Shown: positions 1-8,087 of the stretch, piece after piece
How the letters are laid out: the number at the start of each line of letters is the position of its first letter
How positions within the stretch are numbered: the stretch's first letter is position 1
Assembly (NCBI GenBank): GCA_036745275.1
Contig: DAIOGK010000011.1
Coordinates: 1 to 64,000, forward strand
DNA from: JAIUNP01 sp020161975
GTDB taxonomy: Bacteria > Pseudomonadota > Alphaproteobacteria > Rhizobiales > Beijerinckiaceae
Direction: 5' to 3'
DNA length: 64,000 nucleotides
Made by a program: the position numbers and the translations under genes
The notes under the pieces: model-generated
The model's database searches: none
What the model was told of the DNA's origin: nothing
Seen by the model: only the letters and a program-made list of their open reading frames with translations

Positions 1-759
1 GAAGATGATGCAGGGCGCGTTCTTCTTGGCCTGCTCGAACATGTCGCGGACGCGGGATGCGCCGACGCCGACGAACATTTCCACGAAATCCGAGCCGGAA
101 ATGGTGAAGAACGGCACATTGGCTTCGCCGGCCACCGCGCGGGCGGTCAGCGTCTTGCCGGTGCCGGGCGGGCCGACCAGCAGCACGCCGCGCGGAATCC
201 GCCCGCCGAGGCGCTGGAACTTCTGCGGATCGCGCAGGAACTCGACGATTTCCTGAAGGTCTTCCTTGGCTTCATCAATGCCGGCAACATCATCGAATGT
301 GACCCGCCCATGCGCCTCGGTCAGAAGCTTGGCCTTGGATTTGCCGAAACCCATCGCCCGACCCGCGCCATTCTGCATCTGCCGCGACATGAAAATCCAG
401 GCGCCGAGAAACACCACCAGCGGCAGCCAGTTGAACAGCAGCGCATAATACCACGGCGTATCGGATTGCGGCGGCACGACATTGAACTCGATCTTCTTCT
501 CGTGCAGGCGCTCGATCAGCTTGGGATCGAACGGCGCACGCGTCGAGAAGGTCCGCCCGTCGGTCAGAACACCCGTCACTTCCTCGCGGGAGATGGTGAC
601 ACGCGCGACCCGGCCCTGATCCACATCATCGAGGAAACGGCTGTAGGGCGTATCCGGCCCGGTGGCGCGGCCACCTTGGCCTTGAAGGACGGTGAACAGC
701 GCGAACACCAGCAGCAGGATGACGATCCAGATGCCGAAATTGCGAAAATTGGAATTCAT
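1..759 (-). CDS. ftsH: FtsH ATP-dependent zinc metalloprotease, N-terminal part
   Basis: FtsH is a membrane-anchored AAA+ protease that degrades misfolded membrane proteins and regulators such as RpoH. The 253 codons visible hold a first membrane segment (residues about 9-25), a periplasmic domain, a second membrane segment (about 107-123) and the start of the AAA module, with Walker A LVGPPGTGKT near residue 193. The gene runs off the left edge, so the Walker B, second region of homology and HEXXH protease site are not seen. The start is ATG at 759. It lies downstream of tilS, the usual alphaproteobacterial order, with a 108-bp gap that contains a candidate heat-shock promoter, so it may be expressed separately from the tol genes. 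Identification is secure; the protein is incomplete only because of the window edge. Confidence 0.97.
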   Translation of the reverse strand, partial: MNSNFRNFGIWIVILLLVFALFTVLQGQGGRATGPDTPYSRFLDDVDQGRVARVTISREEVTGVLTDGRTFSTRAPFDPKLIERLHEKKIEFNVVPPQSDTPWYYALLFNWLPLVVFLGAWIFMSRQMQNGAGRAMGFGKSKAKLLTEAHGRVTFDDVAGIDEAKEDLQEIVEFLRDPQKFQRLGGRIPRGVLLVGPPGTGKTLTARAVAGEANVPFFTISGSDFVEMFVGVGASRVRDMFEQAKKNAPCIIF

Positions 760-810
760 GGCGCTTCTCGGGTTTTCGGGCGCGGCAAGCCGGCGCACCT
801 GTTGCACCCT

Positions 811-839
811 ATTTAGGGACGCCCGCCGTCCTTGCCAAG
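811..839 (-). promoter_or_regulatory. Candidate RpoH (sigma-32) promoter of ftsH
   Basis: On the minus strand CTTG (839-836) is followed after 17 bases by CCCTAAAT (818-811). This resembles the alphaproteobacterial heat-shock promoter form CTTG-N17/18-CYTATNT. It sits about 55-80 bases upstream of the ftsH start, and ftsH is a known heat-shock gene in related bacteria. Only the sequence match and position support it. Confidence 0.45.
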
Positions 840-867
840 CATTGAGCGGCCAAACCGCCGGATATTG

Positions 868-1899
868 TTACCGCGCCTTGCCGAAAAGTCCGCGGCGACG
901 CGGCGGCGTCCGCGTGAACCGCACAACATCGCCGGCAAGAACCACCTTGATCCCGGCAATCGTGCCGATGTGGCCCTGCTCATTGTCCATAGCGGTGATC
1001 AACCGCCCCGCCATGGCCTCCAGCGCCTCCAGCGGCAGCACCAGAACCTCCTCCGGCGCATAGGCCCGGATGCCGATCTCCAGCATCCGCACTGCCTGCT
1101 CGCGACTTCGCCCAAGCAGCGTTGGGGCATGAAGGACGCCGTGCCTTGCCCGGTCGCGCAGCGCCGCATCGCTGTCCAAAAGCGCTGAACGCGCCATGGT
1201 GTCGAGCGCCCGGTCCGCCTCGCGCGCGCGCGCCGCAAATGTTGCCAAACGCTCCGCCGTCAGCCCCTCTTCCGCCAAAAGCGGCATCAGCCTGCGCAGT
1301 CGCGGGCGCAGGAAGGCCGGATTGTCGTTGGAAGGATCGCTGGCGAACCTCCAGCCCCGTGCCTCGCAGGTCGCGACCAGCCGGGCCTTCGACACACCAA
1401 GAAACGGGCGGCAGAGCATAACACCTGCGCGTTCGGTAACAGGCTCCATCCCGCCAAGCCCCCTGAGGCCGGAGCCCCCCATCAGTCGCATCAGCACCGT
1501 TTCGGCCTGATCATCGAGCGTATGGGCCAGCATGACACCGGCAAGGCCCCGCTGTTCTAAGAATCCCCGCATCAGCTCATACCGCGCAACCCGCGCCTTC
1601 TCCTGCACGGCGGTGGCAGGTTTATCCCCCTGCCACGTTAGGATGGCGTGGTCATGGCCGAGCGCGCGGGCAAAGGCGCCGACCGCTTCGGCCTCGTCCC
1701 GCGATTCGGGCCGCAGGCCGTGGTCGACCGTCACGACAACATCACCCATGCCGGCGCGGATGCGGGCACAAAGCCCCATCATGGCCGTGGAATCCGGCCC
1801 GCCGGAAACGGCGAGGATCAGTGGCCCGAGATGCGCGAATCGCGCCAGCAGCGCCGCGGCCTCGCTGTCACTCAGCGGCGCATCGCTCACGCGGCGCAC
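868..1899 (-). CDS. tilS: tRNA(Ile)-lysidine synthetase TilS
   Basis: TilS attaches lysine to C34 of the CAU-anticodon tRNA-Ile in an ATP-dependent reaction, changing its decoding from AUG to AUA. The PP-loop motif SGGPDS is at residues 32-37 of the 343-residue protein, followed by the N-type ATP-pyrophosphatase domain with a TLDDQAETV segment. The listed start is GTG at 1899, which overlaps cpoB by 13 bases. A second in-frame GTG at 1890 would give a GTGA stop/start overlap with cpoB and may be the real start. The gene follows cpoB and precedes ftsH, as in many Rhizobiales. The C-terminal part is short and divergent, as is common for alphaproteobacterial TilS. Confidence 0.93.
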   Translation of the reverse strand: MRRVSDAPLSDSEAAALLARFAHLGPLILAVSGGPDSTAMMGLCARIRAGMGDVVVTVDHGLRPESRDEAEAVGAFARALGHDHAILTWQGDKPATAVQEKARVARYELMRGFLEQRGLAGVMLAHTLDDQAETVLMRLMGGSGLRGLGGMEPVTERAGVMLCRPFLGVSKARLVATCEARGWRFASDPSNDNPAFLRPRLRRLMPLLAEEGLTAERLATFAARAREADRALDTMARSALLDSDAALRDRARHGVLHAPTLLGRSREQAVRMLEIGIRAYAPEEVLVLPLEALEAMAGRLITAMDNEQGHIGTIAGIKVVLAGDVVRFTRTPPRRRGLFGKAR

Positions 1900-2678
1900 T
1901 GGGCGCGCTTTTTCTCACGCTCGACCGCCTGGCGGATTGACGGGGAGGCCTTCGGATATTTCTTGGTCACCTCCCCATAGGTGCCACAGGCCTCCGGCAC
2001 CGCGCCAAGGCCGCGCAGGCTCATGCCGAGTTTCAGCATCGCCTCAGGCGCGCGGCCCGATTTTGCGAAATCCGTCGTCACCGACAGATATTGCTCCGCC
2101 GCCTCGCGAAAGCGGTTGCGGCGATAGAAACTCTCGCCGAGCCCGAACATGGCATCAGGTTTCAGCTTGTCCTTGCCATGGGCCTTAATGAATTCCCGGA
2201 AGGCCATTTCGGCCGCCTCGAATTCGCCCCGGTCGAGCATGGCTTGCGCCGTATCGTAATCGCCCTTCGCTGTCCCCGGCAGCGGGGTGGGGGCATTCCC
2301 GGCCAGCGGTGTGGCCGCCGCTTCCGCAGCAACCTGCCCGATGGTGCGCGGCGCACCCGGGGCACTGGGGTTGGCTGCCGGATCGAACGCATCCGAGCGG
2401 CGTCCAGGTGTCGTCGTGGGGGCCGGCAGGGGGTGGGCGGGCTGGGCGCCCTTGCCGCCGCCTTCCTTGAAGCGGAAATCCACATCGGACTGAAAGCGCT
2501 TGAGCTGATCATCCAGCCGTCGAACCTGATTGCCCAACTGCTCGACCTGCCCGTTGAGGCGACGATTGTCCGCCTCCAGCCGGTCGATCCGCAACAGAAG
2601 TTCCGCCGCATCCTGCGCGACAGCCGGCAGGGCCGCAAAAAGTGCAGTTGACACGAAAAGAATGCGCAGGCTGTTCAT
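1887..2678 (-). CDS. cpoB: Tol-Pal system protein CpoB (YbgF)
   Basis: CpoB is a periplasmic protein that binds TolA and coordinates outer-membrane constriction with peptidoglycan synthesis. The 263 residues show a signal peptide ending at AVAQ (about residue 22), an N-terminal coiled coil (about 24-70) that forms the trimer, a Pro/Ala-rich linker and three TPR-like repeats in the last 125 residues (motifs YDTAQAML and FREAAEQYL). It starts at ATG 2678. A strong terminator lies between it and pal, so cpoB probably has its own promoter in the roughly 100 bases before its start. It overlaps tilS at the 3' end. Confidence 0.93.
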   Translation of the reverse strand: MNSLRILFVSTALFAALPAVAQDAAELLLRIDRLEADNRRLNGQVEQLGNQVRRLDDQLKRFQSDVDFRFKEGGGKGAQPAHPLPAPTTTPGRRSDAFDPAANPSAPGAPRTIGQVAAEAAATPLAGNAPTPLPGTAKGDYDTAQAMLDRGEFEAAEMAFREFIKAHGKDKLKPDAMFGLGESFYRRNRFREAAEQYLSVTTDFAKSGRAPEAMLKLGMSLRGLGAVPEACGTYGEVTKKYPKASPSIRQAVEREKKRAQCAA

Positions 2679-2776
2679 GACATAATCCGTTGGGAATGCT
2701 CATCAAAGACGACGTTATCATACACGCGGCATTCGGGCCAAACTGTGATAAACCGCGCAAAACGGCCCGACAAACG

Positions 2777-2807
2777 AAAAACGGCGCCCGAATGGGGCGC
2801 CGTTTTT
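2777..2807 (-). terminator. Rho-independent terminator after pal
   Basis: A perfect 8-bp GC stem (2782-2789 with 2795-2802) has a 5-base loop and is flanked by five A and five T, so it can act in both directions. It begins about 20 bases after the pal stop codon on the minus strand. A second perfect 8-bp hairpin with a 3-base loop (2815-2833) spans the pal stop codon itself just before it. Confidence 0.85.
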
Positions 2808-2828
2808 GTCCGATCGTAAACGAGACGT

Positions 2829-3341
2829 TTACGAACCGGCACCACTCAGCACCGTCACCGCGCGGCGGTTCTGGCTCCAGCAGGAAATATCGTCGCACAC
2901 CGCCACCGGGCGCTCCTTGCCATAGGACATGGTGCGCATCCGGTTCGAAGCAATGCCCTTGGCGGCGAGATAGTTGCGCACCGTCTCGGCGCGGCGGGCC
3001 GAGAGCGCGAAGTTGTATTCGCGGGTGCCGCGCTCGTCCGCATGGCCTTCCACGGTGAAGGAATAGCGCGGATAGCGGCCGAGCCAGCCCGCCTGCTTGT
3101 CGAGCGTGGCCACCGCAGTGGGGGTGAGTTCGGTGGAATCGGTCTCGAAGAACACCCGGTCGCCCACATTGACGACAAAATCCTGGGCCGAGCCGGGCAC
3201 GGCAGCACCGGCGCGACCGGCAAGTCCGCCGTTCAGTGCATTCGGATCATCGGTCTTGCTGGCACAGGCGCCGAGCGAGGCGGCGACCAGTGCGGCCGCG
3301 GCAAGCTTGGCCACCTTCGGTGAAACCATGGAAAACAACAT
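2829..3341 (-). CDS. pal: Peptidoglycan-associated lipoprotein Pal
   Basis: Pal anchors the outer membrane to peptidoglycan and works with TolB and TolQRA in outer-membrane constriction at division. The 170-residue protein has a lipobox SLGAC with the acylated cysteine at about residue 26, then an OmpA-type peptidoglycan-binding domain (about 65-165) with the signature GHADERGTREYN. A C-terminal CDDISC pair could form a disulfide, as in other alphaproteobacterial Pal proteins. The ATG at 3341 is chosen because GGAG lies 7 bases upstream; an upstream in-frame extension to 3377 has no signal-peptide logic. It follows tolB after a 219-bp gap that holds a perfect hairpin. Confidence 0.95.
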   Translation of the reverse strand: MLFSMVSPKVAKLAAAALVAASLGACASKTDDPNALNGGLAGRAGAAVPGSAQDFVVNVGDRVFFETDSTELTPTAVATLDKQAGWLGRYPRYSFTVEGHADERGTREYNFALSARRAETVRNYLAAKGIASNRMRTMSYGKERPVAVCDDISCWSQNRRAVTVLSGAGS

Positions 3342-3503
3342 GAGAAAACTCCACAACTGCGGCGCGCATCGGCACACACATCGGCCCTATGGCCTTGTCA
3401 GACATCAATCGCCCGTCAACCTTAAGCGAACCTTGCAGCACCATGGCGAAATGGCGGCATTGTGGCACTTGGTTAATGATTTCCTGCCTCCGGGGCCCGA
3501 TTC

Positions 3504-3530
3504 AGTGCCACAAACACCAGTTGTGGCACT
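3504..3530. repeat. Perfect 10-bp hairpin in the tolB-pal gap, third copy nearby
   Basis: AGTGCCACAA (3504-3513) and TTGTGGCACT (3521-3530) form a perfect 10-bp inverted repeat with a 7-base loop, followed by TTTT-like bases on the plus side. The same decamer recurs as a direct copy at 3460-3469. The hairpin lies about 30 bases after the tolB stop on the minus strand. It could be an attenuator or processing site; three copies of one decamer could also be protein-binding sites. Confidence 0.6.
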
Positions 3531-3560
3531 TTTGCCATGGTGGTGCCCCTGTCGTCGCAA

Positions 3561-4904
3561 TCAGGTCTCGCTGAGCAGCGGCGACCAGGCGGGATCGGAA
3601 GCGAACCCCGGCGTCGGCACCGGCACCTTCACGCGGCCTGAAACATCCACCATCATCATCTTCGGACCGGCCCCCTGCTCGGAGAAGTACATGAGATAGC
3701 GACCGTTCGGCGCCCAGGTCGGCCCCTCATTGTGGAAACCTTCGGTGAGAATGCGCTCGCCGGAGCCGTCCGGCTTCATGATGCCGATGGCAAAACTGCC
3801 GCTCTTCTGCTTCGTGAAGGCGATGTAATCGCCCTTCGGCGACCAGACCGGCGTGCCATAGCGCCCATCGCCGAAGGAGATGCGCTGCTGACCGCCGCCG
3901 CCCGCATCCATCAGATAGATCTGCTGCCCGCCGCCGCGGTCGCTTTCAAAGACGATGCGCTTGCCGTCCGGCGAGAACGAGGGGCTGGTGTCAATGGCCG
4001 CCGTATTGGTCAGCCGCCGCATCTGCTGCGAGTTGAGATCCATGAAGTAGATGTTGGCATTGCTGCCCTGTTGCAGGCTCATGATGATGCCGTTGCCATC
4101 GGGCGAGAAGCGCGGCGAAAAGCTCATGCCGGGGAAATTGCCGACTGCCTCGCGCTTTCCGCCCTGGAGATCGACGATATAGACGCGCGGTTCGGCGCCA
4201 TTCGCAAAGGACATGTAGGCAACTTCCTGGCTCGACGGCGAGAAGCGCGGCGTCAGCGCCAGCGAATCTCCGGTCGAGAGCACACGGTAGTTGGCGCCGT
4301 CCTGATCCATGATCGCGAGGCGCTTGATGCGCTTGTCCTTCGGCCCGCTTTCCGAAACGAACACGATCCGGGTGTCGAAAAAGCCCTTCTCTCCCGTCAC
4401 CTTGGAATAGACCGCATCCGAAATCATGTGGCCAACCCGGCGCCAGGCGGCCGGATCGGTCATGTACTGCTGGCCTACCGCCTGCTGCCCGGTACCGACA
4501 TCCCAAAGACGGAACTCTGCCTTGATCCGTCCCCCTTCGCGGGAAACCCGGCCCGTCACCAGCGCCTGCACGCCCGCCGCCTGCCAGGCGCCAAAATTGG
4601 GCGCAGCATCAAAGCTCGGCTTTTCCGGATGCTTGGATTTCTCCAGCGGCGCAAAAATGCCCGAGCGGATCAGGTTGTTGGTGATGACACCGGCAACCTG
4701 CGCCCCCTGCTGATCACCGGCAAAATCGGCAATCGCAATCGGCATTGGCTTGAAGTCGCCGCCCGAAAGCGTGATCGTCAGGTCCGCGCGGGCGGCTGTA
4801 ACCCCCAGAAGGCTGAAAGCCGCTGCCCCGGTCAGGAACCGGCGGCGCGGCATGATCAGGGGCGCGAGCGGAGCGGAAAGAATGCGTGTCATGGCGTCTC
4901 TCAT
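3561..4904 (-). CDS. tolB: Tol-Pal translocation protein TolB
   Basis: TolB is the periplasmic beta-propeller that shuttles between Pal and TolA. The 447 residues give an N-terminal export signal, an alpha/beta domain (about 45-165) and a C-terminal six-bladed propeller with repeated WD40-like PD40 motifs such as FSPDGKRIVFESDRGG. The signal contains RRRFLTG followed by a hydrophobic stretch and AARA, which looks like a twin-arginine signal rather than a plain Sec signal. The start is ATG at 4904, whose A is shared with the tolA TGA; further ATGs at 4892 and at MPRRRF would shorten the n-region. Tight spacing to tolA implies coupled translation. Confidence 0.95.
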   Translation of the reverse strand: MRDAMTRILSAPLAPLIMPRRRFLTGAAAFSLLGVTAARADLTITLSGGDFKPMPIAIADFAGDQQGAQVAGVITNNLIRSGIFAPLEKSKHPEKPSFDAAPNFGAWQAAGVQALVTGRVSREGGRIKAEFRLWDVGTGQQAVGQQYMTDPAAWRRVGHMISDAVYSKVTGEKGFFDTRIVFVSESGPKDKRIKRLAIMDQDGANYRVLSTGDSLALTPRFSPSSQEVAYMSFANGAEPRVYIVDLQGGKREAVGNFPGMSFSPRFSPDGNGIIMSLQQGSNANIYFMDLNSQQMRRLTNTAAIDTSPSFSPDGKRIVFESDRGGGQQIYLMDAGGGGQQRISFGDGRYGTPVWSPKGDYIAFTKQKSGSFAIGIMKPDGSGERILTEGFHNEGPTWAPNGRYLMYFSEQGAGPKMMMVDVSGRVKVPVPTPGFASDPAWSPLLSET

Positions 4905-6205
4905 CAAAGCAGGTCGGTCGGATCAAGCCGGACCGTGATGGTCTTCCAGTCGTTGTACTTGTCGGCAAACTTGGCCGGGATGCGATAGGGCGCGCACTGG
5001 CGGATGGCACGCATCCCGCTTTCGGCGATGGCGTTGAAGGCCGGATCGCCGGAGGAATTGGTGAGCGCCGGCTGCGTCAGGATCGCCCCGGTCTGGGTCA
5101 GTTGCAGGCGCACAAGCGGCTTGACCGCAGGGTTGGACGTGCCTGTGATGCTCCAGCAGCGTTCCATCTGCTCCTTGATCAGGCCCATCAACTGCTCGCG
5201 GTCGGACGGCGAGAGCTTCTGCCCGGTCGCATTGGGCGCGCCGGCACTTGCCGTGCGCGTCACCTGCTGCCCGGTCGAACCGGACGAGGACGGCGCCTCG
5301 CGTGAGGACAATAGCCGGTTGCGAATTGCTGACTGAAGCTTGTCGGATTCGGCCTTTTCCGCTGCCTTGCGCGCATCTTCGGCCTTTTTGGCCTCCGCTG
5401 CCTTTCGGGCGGCTTCCTGCGCGCGCTTGTTTTCTTCGGCATGTTTCCTGGCAGCTTCCGCCTTGCGCTTTTCGTCCTCGGCCTTCTTCGCTTCAGCCGC
5501 CTTGCGCGCAGCTTCCGCCTTTTCGCGCTCGGCTTCCTTCCGCTCCTCCGCGGCATCAAGCTCAGCCTGACGCTTCTCGTCGGCCTTGCGCTTTTCCTCG
5601 GCTTTGCGTTTTTCCTCGAGCTTGCGCGCCTCCTCGGCCTTCTGCTGCTCAAGCTGCTTCTGCTTCAGCGCGCGCTGGCGAATGATTTCAGCTTCCTTGT
5701 CCTCGTCCTCTTCCGGCTCGGGCTTGGCCGGCGCGGAAGCAACCTTCGCAGGTTCCGGCTTGGCTGGCGGCGGTGGTGGTTTGACGGGCTCAGGCTTCGG
5801 CGGTTCGGCCCTTACGATTTTCGGCGGCGTCGGAATGGCGACGGTCGCGCCCTTCGAGGGCGTATCAGCATCGTCAAGATCCTCGGCGGCTTCCTTCACG
5901 GCAGGGCGCAGCGGCGGCGGCGGGGGCGCCGGCACATCCTTCTTCTCCTCGCCCTTTTCCTTCTGTTCCTCGACCTTTGCGACGCGATCGACGCGGAGCG
6001 GCGTATCGGGGCGCAGCTGCTTTTCCGTCGGATCGCCCTTGGTCATTTCGCGGAACTGGCTTTCCGAGATCACATCGACCGGCACAGCCTCTGCGAATTC
6101 GTCGAACGGCTTGGGCGAGGACATCGAGACAAGCCCCAGCACGATCAGCGCAAGATGCGTGACCGAGGAAAAATAGATGCCGGGTTCCTGCGCCGAGAAC
6201 TTCAT
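4904..6205 (-). CDS. tolA: Cell envelope integrity protein TolA
   Basis: TolA is the inner-membrane protein whose periplasmic arm carries proton-motive-force energy from TolQR to TolB/Pal. The 433 residues contain one membrane segment (about 14-30), a proline-rich region (about 75-165), a long Ala/Lys/Glu/Arg coiled coil (about 168-295) and a compact C-terminal TonB-like domain (about 335-433) that binds TolB. It starts at ATG 6205, seven bases after tolR. The complementary strand of the Ala/Lys/Glu region is open over long stretches and yields false ORFs. The identity is clear from architecture and position. Confidence 0.95.
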   Translation of the reverse strand: MKFSAQEPGIYFSSVTHLALIVLGLVSMSSPKPFDEFAEAVPVDVISESQFREMTKGDPTEKQLRPDTPLRVDRVAKVEEQKEKGEEKKDVPAPPPPPLRPAVKEAAEDLDDADTPSKGATVAIPTPPKIVRAEPPKPEPVKPPPPPAKPEPAKVASAPAKPEPEEDEDKEAEIIRQRALKQKQLEQQKAEEARKLEEKRKAEEKRKADEKRQAELDAAEERKEAEREKAEAARKAAEAKKAEDEKRKAEAARKHAEENKRAQEAARKAAEAKKAEDARKAAEKAESDKLQSAIRNRLLSSREAPSSSGSTGQQVTRTASAGAPNATGQKLSPSDREQLMGLIKEQMERCWSITGTSNPAVKPLVRLQLTQTGAILTQPALTNSSGDPAFNAIAESGMRAIRQCAPYRIPAKFADKYNDWKTITVRLDPTDLL

Positions 6206-6211
6206 GTCGGA

Positions 6212-6670
6212 CTACGGCTTTGCATCAGAAGGCTGGTTGATCAGCGCGGTTTTGGTGAAACCGGCGGTCTTCAGCATGGCGAGCACCTCGGCCACCTTCC
6301 CGTAATCGACCTTCGATGCTCCACGCACATAGATCCGCTCATCAAAGCCCTGCTTTGCCACCGCCTGCAGCCGCTCGACGAGCGCACCCATCGGCACCTC
6401 GGCATCCTGAACGAAAATCGCCCCCTTCTCGTCGATCGAAACAGTCAGCGGCTTCTGGTCGACGTTGATCGGCCCCGCCGAGGTCTTCGGCAGGTCAATC
6501 GGCACACCCGTGGCGAGCAGCGGCGCTGCGACCATGAAGATAATCAGCAGGACCAGCATCACATCGATGAAGGGCGTCATGTTGATTTCGGCGACCGGCG
6601 CGTGGCGCGCGCCTCCCCTGCGCCGTCTGCTGCCGCCGCCTTGCGCGCCGGCACCCGTGGACATGCCCAT
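6212..6670 (-). CDS. tolR: Tol-Pal proton channel subunit TolR
   Basis: TolR is an ExbD-family protein that forms the proton-driven motor with TolQ. The 152-residue protein has an Arg/Gly-rich cytoplasmic start, one membrane segment (about 33-52) that carries the conserved proton-accepting Asp at residue 36 (motif TPFIDVMLVLLIIFM), and a periplasmic domain ending at 152. ATG at 6670 starts it, 11 bases after the tolQ stop. Length and arrangement are normal for alphaproteobacteria. Confidence 0.95.
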   Translation of the reverse strand: MGMSTGAGAQGGGSRRRRGGARHAPVAEINMTPFIDVMLVLLIIFMVAAPLLATGVPIDLPKTSAGPINVDQKPLTVSIDEKGAIFVQDAEVPMGALVERLQAVAKQGFDERIYVRGASKVDYGKVAEVLAMLKTAGFTKTALINQPSDAKP

Positions 6671-6681
6671 GACTAAGCTCC

Positions 6682-7398
6682 TTAGGCCGCCTGCCTGGCG
6701 ATTTCGACGCGCTCGTCGATCTGCCGAGACAGGATGGCCGAGAATTCATCCGCGAACCCTTCAAGACGTGTTTGCGCCCGCGAGAGGTCCTTCTGGAACT
6801 TATTGTACGCAATTACCGCCGGAATTGCGGCGATCAGCCCGATCGCTGTGGCAAAAAGCGCTTCCGCAATGCCAGGCGCCACTACGGCAAGCGAGGTGTT
6901 TTTCGAAGCCGCGATGGAGCGGAACGAGGTCATGATGCCCCAGACCGTGCCGAAAAGACCGATGAACGGGCTCGCCGAGCCCACCGTCGCCAGCACGAAG
7001 AGCTTGGTTTCAAGCCGCTCCATCTCGCGCTGGATCGAAACATCAAGCACCTTGTCGATGCGCCCGTGCAGCGAGGCAAAGCCTTTGCCCGAACCGTCGA
7101 AGGCGCGCTTCCACTCGCGCATCGCTGCAACGAACAGGGTTGCCATGCCGCTCGTGGGGCGCTGCGACAGGTTGCGATAGAGTTCCTCAAGGCTCTGGCC
7201 GGACCAGAACACCTCCTCGAACCGATCCATCGCCTTGCGGACCCGCGCGAACAGCAGCGTCTTGTCGATGATGATGCCCCAGGTCCAGACAGAGGCGAGC
7301 AGCAGGCCCAGCATCACCGCCTTGACCACGAAATGGGCGTTCCAGAACATGCCCCACAGCGTGATATCGGCCATATGGCCCGCATCGGCAGGGTTCAT
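6682..7398 (-). CDS. tolQ: Tol-Pal motor subunit TolQ
   Basis: TolQ is the ExbB/MotA-family subunit of the Tol motor in the inner membrane. Residues about 22-45, 135-160 and 170-195 are hydrophobic membrane segments, and the segment containing GLFGTVWGIM is the family signature. The ATG at 7398 is preferred because AGGAGAGAG lies just upstream, giving 238 residues; a TTG at 7428 would add ten residues with no support. It is the first gene of the tolQRAB group, with 269 bp separating it from ybgC. Confidence 0.94.
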   Translation of the reverse strand: MNPADAGHMADITLWGMFWNAHFVVKAVMLGLLLASVWTWGIIIDKTLLFARVRKAMDRFEEVFWSGQSLEELYRNLSQRPTSGMATLFVAAMREWKRAFDGSGKGFASLHGRIDKVLDVSIQREMERLETKLFVLATVGSASPFIGLFGTVWGIMTSFRSIAASKNTSLAVVAPGIAEALFATAIGLIAAIPAVIAYNKFQKDLSRAQTRLEGFADEFSAILSRQIDERVEIARQAA

Positions 7399-7593
7399 CC
7401 ACTCTCTCCTCAGCCGCCGCTGCGGCAATTCAGTCTCATCAGGAAGCGCAGCATCGGCCCGGCTCTGTCAGCCCGGCTTTCGCCCGCGCACGCATTTCAG
7501 GAAATTCGAGCGTCAGGCTTTGCCGGCGATTTGAGACAAAACGAGGGCACGCAAACACACGCATCGTCGATGATTCCGCGTTTCACGGAACCC

Positions 7594-7631
7594 GATTGAT
7601 CAATCCGCCCATAGGGTTAACGTTTGGTTGA
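7594..7631. promoter_or_regulatory. ybgC-tolQ gap: perfect palindrome and CtrA-like site
   Basis: The 269-bp region upstream of tolQ contains a perfect 12-bp palindrome GATTGATCAATC (7594-7605). Just beyond it, 7616-7631 reads on the minus strand TCAA-N7-TTAAC, one mismatch from the CtrA consensus TTAA-N7-TTAAC. A further inverted repeat TTCCG/CGGAA lies at 7574-7590. The region probably contains the tolQ promoter; the CtrA assignment is tentative. Confidence 0.3.
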
Positions 7632-7667
7632 AATGAGCCCTGCACGGTGCGCAAGGGGCATATGCGC

Positions 7668-8087
7668 TCAGCTTTCCGGCAATCCGGCGGCTTTTTCAAA
7701 GAGATTGCGCAGCGTATCCGGCATCCGCCGCGGTCGTCCGCCGACGAGATAGGCCACCTGCACATCGGCCGAACAGAGCAGCGTCTCGCCGCGATAGAGC
7801 CGCTGGTCGATCTGCATTGTCGCCCCGGCAACCTTCGTCGTCACGGACCGCACCTCGACGATATCGTCCATCAGCGCGGGCCGGATGAAATCGATGTTCA
7901 TGCGGCGGACGACAAAGGCTTCCGGCCCCTCGGGATTGGCGAACATCGCCCGCTGGTCATGGCCGAGCGCACGCAGCATCTCCGTCCGCGCCCGCTCGAA
8001 GAAATGCAGGTAACGCGCATGATAGACGAAGCCGGAAAAATCCGTGTCCTCGTAATAGATGCGGAGGGAGAGCGTGTGGTGGGTCAT
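7668..8087 (-). CDS. ybgC: YbgC acyl-CoA thioesterase of the Tol-Pal operon
   Basis: YbgC is a cytoplasmic hot-dog-fold thioesterase that hydrolyses short acyl-CoAs or acyl-ACP and is linked to phospholipid metabolism. The 139-residue protein carries the family signature YYEDTDFSGFVYHARY at residues 11-26, with Asp16 as the expected catalytic acid. Its ATG at 8087 overlaps the ruvB stop by four bases (ATGA), so translation is likely coupled to ruvB. It precedes tolQ, as in the standard ybgC-tolQRAB-pal order. Confidence 0.93.
   Translation of the reverse strand: MTHHTLSLRIYYEDTDFSGFVYHARYLHFFERARTEMLRALGHDQRAMFANPEGPEAFVVRRMNIDFIRPALMDDIVEVRSVTTKVAGATMQIDQRLYRGETLLCSADVQVAYLVGGRPRRMPDTLRNLFEKAAGLPES

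Noticed and set aside
3732..4988. 418-residue plus-strand frame opposite tolB
   Set aside because: Antisense of tolB; no recognisable domain.
5441..6676. 411-residue plus-strand frame opposite tolA/tolR
   Set aside because: Result of the repetitive Ala/Lys/Glu coding sequence of tolA.
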